From Chitinophaga pinensis DSM 2588 (GTDB lineage: Bacteria > Bacteroidota > Bacteroidia > Chitinophagales > Chitinophagaceae): a DNA stretch of 64,000 bases. Position 1 is the stretch's first letter, and each line of letters begins with the position of its first letter. Shown piece by piece: positions 37,245 through 46,310 of this stretch. A program made the translations under genes and the position numbers. Location of the stretch: positions 7,744,001 through 7,808,000 of the forward strand of contig NC_013132.1 of assembly GCF_000024005.1 (NCBI RefSeq), given 5' to 3'. Below the pieces are notes generated by a model, which saw only the letters and a program-made list of their open reading frames with translations, did not search any database and was not told the DNA's origin.

Positions 37245-38837
37245 ATGACTATCAAATCACTATCAATCATAACCGCCTGTGCCGCTATTATGGCGACCAC
37301 AGCCTCCTGTACCAAAGACCTGAACCGGTTGCCTTATGTACAGGAAACATCTGAAACTGTATATAAAGATCCTGTAAAGATCAAAGGCGTACTGGCAAAA
37401 CTATATGGCAGTCTTTGTCTCAGCGGACAACACTACGAAGACAACAGTCTTTCCGATATCGTTACTGACAATACCGGCACCAACGTGTTTCTGCGTAACT
37501 ACTGGCAATTGCAGGAACTCACTACTGACGAAGCAGTCATCGGCTGGAATGACGGCGACCTGCTGAGTTTTCACAACCTGAACTTTACACCTGATGGTAA
37601 ATATGTAAAAGTGCTTTACGACCGTATCTTCTTCGGTGTCGCTGCCTGCAATGAATTCCTGCGGCAGACCACAGAAGAGAAAATGAGCAGTTTTCCTGCG
37701 GATGTAGCAGCCGATATACAAGAATACCGCAACGAAGCACGCTTCCTGCGTGCCTTCTATTACTGGACAGCGATCGACATGTATGGCAAAGTTCCCTTCG
37801 TCACAGAAGCCGATCCTGTAGGCGCATTCCAACCAAAACAGATCTCAAGAGCAGAACTGTTCACTTACCTGGAAACAGAATTAAAAGCGCTGGAAACACT
37901 CCTGCCTGAGCCACGCACCAATGAATACGGTCGCGTAGACAAAGGCGCTGCCTGGATGCTGCTCGCCAAACTTTATCTCAATGCAAAAGTATATACCGGC
38001 ACAGAGAAGAACAGCGAGACAATCACTTACTGTAACAAACTGATGACGAATAGTCCGTATTCACTTGCACCAGACTATTCCCAATTATTCAAAACAGACA
38101 ACGATAAAACAACTGAGATCATCTTCCCGATCCTGGCTGATGGTGTGACTTCACAGTCTTATGGTAATACCACCTTTATCGTATTAGGTTCTATCGGTGG
38201 TGCTATGAATGTAGCCGACTATGGCGTATCTACCGCCTGGGGCGGTATGCGAACGACAAGAGCTATTGTAGACCTCTTCCCTGATCCTTTTGGTACGGTA
38301 GATAAACGCGCCATGTTTTATGCCACCGGACAAAACCTCGACATCAGCGATATCGCCAGTTTCAATGACGGCTATGCAGTGCCGAAGTTTAAAAACATCA
38401 GCTCTACCGGTCAACCGGGATCCGATCCTACCAGGAGATTCACAGATACCGACTTTCCGATGTTCCGTTTAGGAGATGCTTACCTGATGTATGCAGAAGC
38501 AGTGGTGCGCGGCGGCAGTGGCGGCTCTGTCGCAGAAGCCGTAAACTATGTCAACCTGTTACGTCGCAGAGCATACGGCAATAACAACGGTGATATCAGC
38601 GCAACACAACTCACCCTGGATTTCATACTCGCAGAAAGAGGCAGAGAACTGTATTGGGAAGCAAAAAGAAGGACTGACCTGGTGCGCTTTGCCAGACTCA
38701 CCAGCGGCAGCTATCTATGGCCTTTCAAAGGAGGTGTTGCCGCAGGTACGGGTGTACAGGACAAGTACAATGTGTTCCCGATTCCCACGACAGACAGGAT
38801 CGCCAATCCTAACCTTGTCCAGAATGATGGCTATTAA
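37245..38837 (+). CDS. SusD/RagB family lipoprotein of the galactan PUL
   Basis: 530 residues from the ATG at 37245, 17 bases after the SusC stop; a TTG at 37230 would add five residues. The lipobox TTASC places the lipid Cys at ~22. SusD features are FRQ/FLRQTT and EYRNEARFLRAFYYWTAIDMYGKVPFV in the N-terminal TPR part, and FILAERGRELYWEAKRRTDLVRF near the C-terminus. It forms the substrate-capturing lid of the adjacent SusC. Its place before SusE-like and GH53 genes supports a galactan-derived ligand. Confidence 0.94.
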   Translation: MTIKSLSIITACAAIMATTASCTKDLNRLPYVQETSETVYKDPVKIKGVLAKLYGSLCLSGQHYEDNSLSDIVTDNTGTNVFLRNYWQLQELTTDEAVIGWNDGDLLSFHNLNFTPDGKYVKVLYDRIFFGVAACNEFLRQTTEEKMSSFPADVAADIQEYRNEARFLRAFYYWTAIDMYGKVPFVTEADPVGAFQPKQISRAELFTYLETELKALETLLPEPRTNEYGRVDKGAAWMLLAKLYLNAKVYTGTEKNSETITYCNKLMTNSPYSLAPDYSQLFKTDNDKTTEIIFPILADGVTSQSYGNTTFIVLGSIGGAMNVADYGVSTAWGGMRTTRAIVDLFPDPFGTVDKRAMFYATGQNLDISDIASFNDGYAVPKFKNISSTGQPGSDPTRRFTDTDFPMFRLGDAYLMYAEAVVRGGSGGSVAEAVNYVNLLRRRAYGNNNGDISATQLTLDFILAERGRELYWEAKRRTDLVRFARLTSGSYLWPFKGGVAAGTGVQDKYNVFPIPTTDRIANPNLVQNDGY

Positions 38838-38861
38838 TACATCCACCTGTAAAATGATTGT

Positions 38862-39920
38862 ATGAAAAGAATCTTTGCTTATCTCTTACTCACCCTCCTT
38901 TTTACTGCCTGTAAAAAGGACGAAATAAAATCAGTGTACACGCTTCCGGCAGGCACACCTTCATTCACCAGCACCATTACATCTGTCGTACTGGATAGTA
39001 CACACCGTGACGATATAGCGGTTCACTTCGCATGGTCCGCACTTAGTTACGGCATCCGTGCTGACGTCACTTATTCGCTTGAATTTGACACCAGCAACTC
39101 CATGAGCCATGCGGTTACATTTGTAATGAATGCAGATACCGCTAAACATTACACTGTCGCAGAACTGAATGCCATCGCATTACAAACAGGACTGGAAGGT
39201 AATAGGGCTGCGCCGCTCTATGTACGCATGAAAGGGGAAGTCCGTCAGAATGGTACGGCTACCAATCCATCCACGATTCCGGTTACTTACTCCGCTATTC
39301 TGGCCATCACCGTCACCGCTTATGCACCGGGTAATGTAGCCCTCCTGTGGGTACCCGGAGAATACCAGGGCTGGAATGCAGCCACCGCTCCTACCATCGC
39401 AGATGCAGGCGGTAAAGGAGCTTATGAAGGCTATATCTATTTCCCGGACAATGCCAGTGGCAATTACACCTTCAAGATCACAACGTCGCCCAACTGGAAC
39501 GATCCGGCATGGGGTTATGAAAGCACAACCAAGATGGTAAAAGGTGGTGGTAATCTCTACACCCCTGGCAAAGGTTATTTCCTGGTAAAAGCCAATGTCA
39601 ATTCCAGGGACTGGAGCACAACACTTACTACCTGGTCGCTCGTAGGAGATGCAGTTGCCAGTGACTGGGAAACAGATATTCCCATGACATTCGACGCTGC
39701 CTCCGGCACATGGATCGCCAACTCAGTAGCGATCAAAGGCGCCGGTGGATTCAAGTTCAGGGCCAATAAAGGTTGGACGCTCAACTACGGTCCGACCGAC
39801 GGTAAACTGGTACAGGATGGTGGTAATATCTCTGCACCCGGCGGTGTGGCAGGCAATTACAAAGTAGTCCTGAACCTGAGTCAGGCGGGCAACTACACCT
39901 ATACGCTCACGAAGTTATAA
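38862..39920 (+). CDS. SusE/SusF-like surface glycan-binding lipoprotein
   Basis: 352 residues with a lipobox (LLFTAC, Cys ~17). The N-terminal SusE-type immunoglobulin-like domain (about 25-155) contains VHFAWSALSYGIRADVTYSLEFD. It is followed by two tandem modules of about 95 residues each (ALLWVPGEYQGWNAATAPTIAD... and WSLVGDAVASDWETDIPMTFD...), with YTFKITTSPNW and FKFRANKGWTLNYG as the aromatic binding strands of SusE/SusF starch-binding-like folds. It probably holds the polysaccharide at the cell surface for the GH53 enzyme. It lies in the SusCD-GH53 operon with gaps of 24 and 14 bases. Confidence 0.88.
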   Translation: MKRIFAYLLLTLLFTACKKDEIKSVYTLPAGTPSFTSTITSVVLDSTHRDDIAVHFAWSALSYGIRADVTYSLEFDTSNSMSHAVTFVMNADTAKHYTVAELNAIALQTGLEGNRAAPLYVRMKGEVRQNGTATNPSTIPVTYSAILAITVTAYAPGNVALLWVPGEYQGWNAATAPTIADAGGKGAYEGYIYFPDNASGNYTFKITTSPNWNDPAWGYESTTKMVKGGGNLYTPGKGYFLVKANVNSRDWSTTLTTWSLVGDAVASDWETDIPMTFDAASGTWIANSVAIKGAGGFKFRANKGWTLNYGPTDGKLVQDGGNISAPGGVAGNYKVVLNLSQAGNYTYTLTKL

Positions 39921-39934
39921 ATCAAACACCGGAC

Positions 39935-40963
39935 ATGAAAAAACTGATAATAGCAACTAGCCTGCTCTTAGCGGCAGCAATGGGTTGCAAAAAATATGAA
40001 ATGCCGGGCAATACGCCAGCTACCAATCCTATCCTGGAGAAAATGGTACGCGGCGCAGACGTTAGCTGGCTTACAGAAATGGAAGCCGCAGGTATGAAAT
40101 TTTACGATACTACCGGCAAACAAACCGACGGCATGCAGTTGATGAAAAACGTCAACATGAACGCTATCCGTCTGCGCATATGGGTCAATCCTTCCGGTGG
40201 GTACAATAACCTCGCTGATGTATTAGCCAAAGCAGCACGCGCACATGCACTCGGTATGCAATTACTGATAGATTTCCACTACAGCGATTCATGGGCGGAT
40301 CCCGGGCAACAAACCACTCCTGCGGCCTGGAGCAACCAGGATATCACAGCACTGCAAACATCCGTCTATAACCATACACATGAAGTACTGACCGCCCTGA
40401 AAGCAAAAGGTATCATCCCTGTATGGGTGCAGGTCGGCAACGAAACCAACAATGGTATGTTATGGCCTCTAGGCAAGGCATCCGAACACATGGATAACTT
40501 TGCCCTGCTGATCAACGCCGGTTATAAAGCCGTAAAGGAAATCGACAGCCATATCAAAGTCATTGTTCATCTTTCAAACGGATATGACAACGGACTCTAT
40601 AAATGGATGTTCGACGGCCTCACAGCCAATAAAGCCAACTTCGACATTATTGGTATGTCTCTTTACCCTGCTACGGTAGAATGGCAGACGCCTAATCAGC
40701 AATGCGAAGCCAACATGCGCGATATGGTATCCCGTTACAACAAAGAGATCATGCTCTGCGAAATAGGGATGCCCGCCACATCACCGGTTGCCACCAATTA
40801 CTTTATCCGTGACCTTTACACAAGAATCCATAACTTACCGGATGGCAAAGGCCTCGGACTCTTCTATTGGGAACCACAGGCATATAACAGATGGCAGAAC
40901 TACCTGCTCGGCGCATTTGACAATACCGGCAAGCCTACATTCGCGATAGACGCCTTCAGATAA
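39935..40963 (+). CDS. GH53 endo-beta-1,4-galactanase, lipoprotein
   Basis: 342 residues with a lipobox (AAAMGC, Cys 18), so it is probably on the cell surface. It has the GH53 TIM barrel: MVRGADVSWLTEMEAAG at the start is the family hallmark, FHYSDSWADPG the conserved loop, VQVGNETNNGM carries the acid/base Glu (E170), and MLCEIGMP the nucleophile (E276). The family is almost exclusively arabinogalactan endo-beta-1,4-galactanase, so this gene gives the locus its substrate: type I galactan side chains of pectin. It ends the first transcription block of the PUL, and its stop codon opens a heptamer repeat array. Confidence 0.94.
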   Translation: MKKLIIATSLLLAAAMGCKKYEMPGNTPATNPILEKMVRGADVSWLTEMEAAGMKFYDTTGKQTDGMQLMKNVNMNAIRLRIWVNPSGGYNNLADVLAKAARAHALGMQLLIDFHYSDSWADPGQQTTPAAWSNQDITALQTSVYNHTHEVLTALKAKGIIPVWVQVGNETNNGMLWPLGKASEHMDNFALLINAGYKAVKEIDSHIKVIVHLSNGYDNGLYKWMFDGLTANKANFDIIGMSLYPATVEWQTPNQQCEANMRDMVSRYNKEIMLCEIGMPATSPVATNYFIRDLYTRIHNLPDGKGLGLFYWEPQAYNRWQNYLLGAFDNTGKPTFAIDAFR

Positions 40964-40995
40964 TTAACAATTAAGAATTAAGAGTTAAGAATTGG
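40961..40995 (+). repeat. Heptamer array at the GH53 stop codon (5 units)
   Basis: TAATTAA, CAATTAA, GAATTAA, GAGTTAA, GAATTGG in strict 7-base phase. The GH53 stop codon TAA is the first three bases. The array closes with GAATTG like those at 23986 and 56832. No convincing terminator hairpin follows before the large array. Confidence 0.8.
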
Positions 40996-41078
40996 GGGTT
41001 CCAATAAAAACAATCTGCCTTTTATAGGACTTTACAAATATGTGATCATTGGTAGTATTAGGACCAGATGTACGATTC

Positions 41079-41267
41079 TTAATTCTTAATTCTTAATTCT
41101 TAATTCTTAATTCTTAATTCTTAATTCTTAATTCTTAATTCTTAATTCTTAATTCTTAATTCTTAATTCTTAATTCTTAATTCTTAATTCTTAATTCTTA
41201 ATTCTTAATTCTTAATTCTTAATTCTTAATTCTTAATTCTTAATTCTTAATTCCTAATTCCTAATTC
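41079..41267 (-). repeat. Large heptamer tandem array: 25 TTAATTC plus 2 CTAATTC
   Basis: Twenty-five perfect TTAATTC units (41079-41253, 175 bases) are followed by two CTAATTC units (41254-41267). Read on the minus strand it is GAATTAG twice and then GAATTAA 25 times, the same G-first polarity as most of the stop-codon arrays, but no minus-strand gene ends here. It fills most of the 320-base gap between GH53 and the clan GH-A gene and ends 16 bases before that gene's ATG. The remaining gap sequence (40996-41078) is unremarkable. Confidence 0.97.
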
Positions 41268-41283
41268 CACTCAATTTAGGATA

Positions 41284-43818
41284 ATGAAAAAAACGACCCT
41301 TTTACTACTAACACTCCTACTCACCTGTCAGGCCCTGGCCCAGCAACCGCTGGTCTATGTGGACAAAACCGGCGTATTACGTTATACAAAAGACCAGAAA
41401 GAAGCTGTTTTCTTCGGCGTGAATTACACAGCGCCCTTCGCATATGGATACCGTTCACACAAAGCAGTAGCCGCCGATCTGAAAAAGGCAATAGATGATG
41501 ATGTTTATCACCTTGCCCGCCTGGGCGTAGATGCTTTCCGTGTGCATGTCTGGGACACAGAAATCACAGACGCACAAGGCAATCTGCTCACAAATGACCA
41601 CCTTGATCTCTTTGACTATCTCATCAGCAAACTGAAAGAAAGAAAGATCAAAATACTGCTGACGCCTATTGCCTTTTGGGGAAACGGTTATCCGGAGAAA
41701 GATGAAAATACCGGCAGTTTCTCTTACCGCTATGGTAAGGAAAAAGCACTGGTGAATGATACTGCAATCCGTGCACAGGAGAATTATGTAAAACAGTTCT
41801 TCGTACATGTCAACCCTTATACCGGCTTGACCTATAAGAACGATCCTGATATCATTGCAACAGAGATTAACAATGAACCGCATCACAGCGGGCCACAGGA
41901 AGGCGCCACAAATTATGTCAACAGACTCGCAGTCGCTATCAGAACCACCGGCTGGAAAAAACCTGTCTTCTACAATATCAGTGAGTCGCCTTACTATGCC
42001 GCCGCCGTTGCAAAAGCCAATATCGATGGTGTAAGTTTTCAATGGTACCCGACAGGACTGGTGGCTAACCGTACCTTACAGGGTAACCTGCTGCCGAATG
42101 TCGATCATTACAGCATCCCCTTCGACACCATTCCGGCCTTTCACAACAAAGCCAGAATGGTGTATGAATTTGACGCGGGAGATGTACTGCAACCTGTCAT
42201 GTACCCCGCCATGGCCCGCAGTTTCAGAACTGCCGGCTTTCAATGGGCCACACAATTTGCGTATGACCCGATGGCGACGGCTTATGCCAATACAGAATAC
42301 CAGACACATTACCTCAATATGATCTATACGCCCGAAAAGGCGATCAGTCTACTGATAGCGGGCAAGGTATTTCATCAGTTGCCGCGTAATAAAAACTATG
42401 GTACCTATCCGGCGGATACCCTCTTCGGTTCCACACGACTGAGTTATGCACAACAACTCAGCGAGTGGAACACTAAGACGGAGTTTTATTACACCAGTCA
42501 CACCAACACCGCCCCGCTTAACAGCACCGCACTGGAACATCTTGCCGGTACCGGTAATTCTTCTGTTGTACAATACAGCGGCACAGGCGCGTATTTCCTC
42601 GACAAAATAGCAGCAGGTAACTGGCGACTGGAAATCATGCCCGACGTCATTCCCCTGAGCGATCCTTTTGAAAAAGCATCGCTGGCAAAAGAAGTACGCC
42701 GGGTACAATGGAATAACCAATCCATCAGTATCAACCTGCCCGACCTGGGCGAAGCATTCAGCATCACACCAGTCAATACAGGTAATCATCACCAGCCACA
42801 GGTATCAGGTAACTCCTGCACAGTATATCCTGGTACTTATCTGCTGACCAGCAAAGGAACAACCGCAGCAGCAACCAACAGTACTGTCAATGGCATCATC
42901 GCTTTACAGGAATTTGCCGCTCCGCAACCGGTACGTACCACACTGGCAGTCTTCCACCAGCCACTGACGGAAATATCAGCGGATCAACCGGCAACTGTCA
43001 CCGCTACCATTACGGGTATCGATGCCAATGCGAAGGTATGGCTGGAAGGGAATCGTCTCGGCGGACAGTGGTTCAAAGCTGATATGCATCCAACAGGTGT
43101 AGCTGCTTATTCGGCCACACTCTCTCCCGAAATACTGCAACCTGGATTGCTGCAATACAGACTGGTCATACAACAAGGCGATCATTACACCAGCTTCCCC
43201 GGCCAGCATGAAGGTGATCCTCACGCATGGGATAACTACCAGCGCGATACCTGGCAGACTTTTGTCGCAGCGCCTAATACCGCTCTGTCACTACTCAATG
43301 TGACTGACAACAAAGATCTCATCACCATTCCTGCCTACACACAAGATGCTTATACGGCAGGCAGTAGCTCCGGTCAACTGGCACTCCGCATCGCAGGACA
43401 AGGAAAGGGCTCAGATACCATCACCGGTGTTAGCAGAGCAGTCGACGTACATATCAAAGACAGGGCATCCGAACTGAAAGCCTATAATACCATCGTGATC
43501 CGTGCTAGGGTACAGGGAGTCGCAAATACCCAAGCCCGGATAGCACTGGTCACGGCTGATGCCAGCGCTTTTGCGACTACGTTCCCACTCAAAGATGCAT
43601 ACAGCGACATCGAAGTTCCCTTGCGTAGTTTATCTGCGGATAAGGCTTTATTACTGCCAAGGCCTTACCCCGGCTTTATGCCCTTATGGTTTAAAGCAGC
43701 AGCGGACAAGGCTTTCGATATCCCACAGCTCGACAAAATAGAACTCACCAACATACCCACTGCGGACACCACACCATATACCATAGAAGTAGAATCCGTC
43801 TGGTTAAAAGTTAAATAG
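41284..43818 (+). CDS. Secreted clan GH-A glycoside hydrolase, family not assigned
   Basis: 844 residues with a signal peptide (cleavage near ALAQQ). Residues ~25-370 form a clan GH-A TIM barrel: DAFRVHVWD, IATEINNEPHH (NEP acid/base Glu, E198) and RMVYEFDAGD (candidate nucleophile E295). The rest is beta-sandwich: an Ig-like segment (~530-640) and a C-terminal carbohydrate-binding-like domain (~670-844). GH5 and GH147 are candidates; GH147 contains Bacteroides beta-1,4-galactosidases and would suit this locus, but I cannot assign it by eye. It shares an operon with the following GH2 gene (3-base gap). A large heptamer array sits immediately upstream. Confidence 0.8.
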   Translation: MKKTTLLLLTLLLTCQALAQQPLVYVDKTGVLRYTKDQKEAVFFGVNYTAPFAYGYRSHKAVAADLKKAIDDDVYHLARLGVDAFRVHVWDTEITDAQGNLLTNDHLDLFDYLISKLKERKIKILLTPIAFWGNGYPEKDENTGSFSYRYGKEKALVNDTAIRAQENYVKQFFVHVNPYTGLTYKNDPDIIATEINNEPHHSGPQEGATNYVNRLAVAIRTTGWKKPVFYNISESPYYAAAVAKANIDGVSFQWYPTGLVANRTLQGNLLPNVDHYSIPFDTIPAFHNKARMVYEFDAGDVLQPVMYPAMARSFRTAGFQWATQFAYDPMATAYANTEYQTHYLNMIYTPEKAISLLIAGKVFHQLPRNKNYGTYPADTLFGSTRLSYAQQLSEWNTKTEFYYTSHTNTAPLNSTALEHLAGTGNSSVVQYSGTGAYFLDKIAAGNWRLEIMPDVIPLSDPFEKASLAKEVRRVQWNNQSISINLPDLGEAFSITPVNTGNHHQPQVSGNSCTVYPGTYLLTSKGTTAAATNSTVNGIIALQEFAAPQPVRTTLAVFHQPLTEISADQPATVTATITGIDANAKVWLEGNRLGGQWFKADMHPTGVAAYSATLSPEILQPGLLQYRLVIQQGDHYTSFPGQHEGDPHAWDNYQRDTWQTFVAAPNTALSLLNVTDNKDLITIPAYTQDAYTAGSSSGQLALRIAGQGKGSDTITGVSRAVDVHIKDRASELKAYNTIVIRARVQGVANTQARIALVTADASAFATTFPLKDAYSDIEVPLRSLSADKALLLPRPYPGFMPLWFKAAADKAFDIPQLDKIELTNIPTADTTPYTIEVESVWLKVK

Positions 43819-43821
43819 CGT

Positions 43822-46263
43822 ATGAACAAGTGTAAAATAGCATTACTGGCAATGGTACTCATGAGTGTAAAAGGGATGTCCCAGGCACGTCAGGAATACC
43901 TATTGGAGAAGAACTGGAAGTTTGCCAAAGGCGAGCATCCGCAGGCCTTAAATGAGGCGTTTAATGATAAAAGCTGGGAGACAGTCCGCATACCGCACGA
44001 TTGGGCTATAAAAGGCCCGTTTGACGGCAATAACGATTTACAAAAAGTACAGATCGTACAGAACGGTGAACAGGAAGCAACAATGAAGGCAGGCCGTACA
44101 GGTGGTCTGCCGTTCATTGGCGCGGGCTGGTACCGTTTGTCCTTCTCCGTCCCGGAATTCCGCGCAGGCAAAAAGGCGGTCCTTCTTTTTGACGGCGCCA
44201 TGAGCAACGCAGTAGTATATGTTAATGGTAAAAAAGTGGGTAACTGGCCCTATGGCTATAACTCCTTCTCTTTTGACATTACCTCCTTCCTGCATACAAA
44301 AGCGCAGAACACACTCGCCGTACGGCTGGAAAACTTCGAACAGGCTTCCCGCTGGTATCCCGGCGCAGGACTGTACCGCAACGTACACCTGATCGTCACC
44401 AACGATACGCACGTGCCTGTCTGGGGTACTTATCTCACCACCCCGACAATCACACAGGAAAATGCAGCAGTACAACTCCTGACCACCATCGACAGAAGTA
44501 ATAAACAATCTACACTCAGCGTAAAGACCCGTCTGCTCGATGCTGCCGGTAAAGTGGTAGCTACTGCCGTTACGCCTTTAAAAGCAGACAGCAGCACCGT
44601 CACACAGCAATTCTCCATAGCGCATCCCGTACTATGGTCTCCGGAGACCCCCGTCATGTACAAAGCCGTCACACAGGTATATGAAGGAACACAGCTAAAA
44701 GACCAATATGAGACGCCCTTCGGTATCCGTACCATCGAATACAAGGCCGGTAAAGGTTTCTTGCTGAATGGTCAGCCGAGAAAGTTCAGGGGCGTTTGCA
44801 ATCACCATGACCTCGGTCCGCTAGGCGCTGCTATCAACACCGCCGCTTTACGCAGACAGATCCGCCTGCTCAAAGATATGGGCTGCGACGCGATCCGTAC
44901 ATCGCACAACATGCCCGCACCAGAACTCGTAACACTTTGTGATGAAATGGGCATCATGCTGATGGTAGAGTCTTTTGACGAATGGAAAGCACCAAAAGTG
45001 AAGAATGGTTACAGCTTTTATTTCGATGATTGGGTCGAAAAGGATTTACTGAATATGCTGCATCACTACCGGAATAATCCTTCCAATATCATGTGGAGCA
45101 TCGGCAATGAAGTACCTGATCAAAGCTCCGCCAATGGGAAAGACATCGCACGCCGCCTGCAGGACATCTGTCACCGCGAAGACCCTACCCGTCCGGTAAC
45201 GGCAGGTATGGACCGTTTTGACGATGCTATCAATAAAGGCTTCGCCGCTGTACTCGATATACCGGGCTTTAATTACAAACCTGCCCGTTATCCGGAAGCC
45301 CACAGTAAACTCCCACAGGGTTTTCTCATGGGTTCAGAAACGGCGTCTACCGTAAGTTCCAGGGGGATTTATAAATTCCCGGTGGGTTTCTACAAAGGAA
45401 AAATGTACGATGACAACCAATGTTCATCCTATGACTTCGAAGTCTGCTCCTGGTCACAGGTGCCTGATGACGAATTCGTACAACAGGAAGACCTCGGCTA
45501 CACCATGGGTGAATTCGTATGGACCGGTTTCGACTATCTCGGCGAACCTACCCCCTATGATTCCAAATGGCCTTCGCACAGCTCCTATTTCGGCATCTTC
45601 GACCTGGCAGGTATTCCAAAAGACCGTTTCTACCTGTATAGAAGTCACTGGAACAAACAACAACCCACTTTACACCTCCTGCCTCACTGGACATGGCCAG
45701 GCAGAGAAGGACAGGTCACACCTGTATTCTGCTATACCAGTTATCCTTCAGCAGAACTCTTTGTCAATGGGAAAAGCATGGGAAAATTAAGCAAAGACAC
45801 TTCCACGCACCAAAGCCGCTACCGCCTGATGTGGAATGACGTGGTCTATCAGCCAGGTACCATCCGTGTAGTGGCTTATGATAATACCGGTAAAGCCGTT
45901 GCAGAAGACAGCGTATCGACAGCCGGCACACCACATCATATCCAGCTGGAAGCGGACAATAACGTGTTAACCGCCGATGGGAAAGACCTGTCTTATATTA
46001 CAGCTAGTGTAGTAGATGCAAAAGGGAATCTTTGTCCTGCCGCCACAAACTTATTGCAGTTTGAAATAACAGGTGCAGGTAGCTTTAAAGCAGTTGCCAA
46101 TGGCGATCCTACCTGCCTGGAAGCCTTTCATTTACCGCAGATGAAAGCATTTAGTGGTAAACTCGTATTTATTGTTCAATCGGGAGAAAAAACAGGCGTT
46201 GTAAAAGCGCTTGTAAAATCAGATGGCTTGCAATCTGCCAGTTGTACAATACATGTTAAATAA
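43822..46263 (+). CDS. GH2 beta-galactosidase
   Basis: 813 residues with a signal peptide (about 1-22). In order: a sugar-binding jelly roll (YLLEKNWKFAKG...IPHDWAIKGPFD, about 25-195), an Ig-like domain (~195-300), and a TIM barrel (~305-600) with acid/base E430 in WSIGNEVPDQ and nucleophile E506 in GSETAST. C-terminal beta domains include a DUF4982-like segment (YPSAELFVNGKSMGKL) and a big-like segment near the end. The family hallmarks RGVCNHHDLGPLG and AIRTSHNMP are present. In a GH53-containing PUL the natural role is exo-release of galactose from galacto-oligosaccharides. It is the last plus-strand gene before a strong terminator. Confidence 0.93.
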   Translation: MNKCKIALLAMVLMSVKGMSQARQEYLLEKNWKFAKGEHPQALNEAFNDKSWETVRIPHDWAIKGPFDGNNDLQKVQIVQNGEQEATMKAGRTGGLPFIGAGWYRLSFSVPEFRAGKKAVLLFDGAMSNAVVYVNGKKVGNWPYGYNSFSFDITSFLHTKAQNTLAVRLENFEQASRWYPGAGLYRNVHLIVTNDTHVPVWGTYLTTPTITQENAAVQLLTTIDRSNKQSTLSVKTRLLDAAGKVVATAVTPLKADSSTVTQQFSIAHPVLWSPETPVMYKAVTQVYEGTQLKDQYETPFGIRTIEYKAGKGFLLNGQPRKFRGVCNHHDLGPLGAAINTAALRRQIRLLKDMGCDAIRTSHNMPAPELVTLCDEMGIMLMVESFDEWKAPKVKNGYSFYFDDWVEKDLLNMLHHYRNNPSNIMWSIGNEVPDQSSANGKDIARRLQDICHREDPTRPVTAGMDRFDDAINKGFAAVLDIPGFNYKPARYPEAHSKLPQGFLMGSETASTVSSRGIYKFPVGFYKGKMYDDNQCSSYDFEVCSWSQVPDDEFVQQEDLGYTMGEFVWTGFDYLGEPTPYDSKWPSHSSYFGIFDLAGIPKDRFYLYRSHWNKQQPTLHLLPHWTWPGREGQVTPVFCYTSYPSAELFVNGKSMGKLSKDTSTHQSRYRLMWNDVVYQPGTIRVVAYDNTGKAVAEDSVSTAGTPHHIQLEADNNVLTADGKDLSYITASVVDAKGNLCPAATNLLQFEITGAGSFKAVANGDPTCLEAFHLPQMKAFSGKLVFIVQSGEKTGVVKALVKSDGLQSASCTIHVK

Positions 46264-46303
46264 AAGGAAAAGGCCGCTCTCTGAGGAAGCGGCCTTTTCC
46301 TTT
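46263..46303. terminator. Bidirectional intrinsic terminator, 16-bp perfect stem
   Basis: The 16-bp stem 46263-46278 pairs perfectly with 46288-46303 around a 9-base loop. The core AGGCCGCT/AGCGGCCT is flanked by A- and T-rich arms. It closes the plus-strand galactan genes and the convergent propeller gene. Confidence 0.93.
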
Positions 46304-46310
46304 ATATCAC

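Noticed and set aside
40996..41078. Terminator after GH53
   Set aside because: Only a 5-bp stem (ATTGG/CCAAT) was found, too weak to support a call.
41079..41267. CRISPR array
   Set aside because: The units are 7 bases with no spacers and there are no cas genes in the window; it is a simple tandem repeat.
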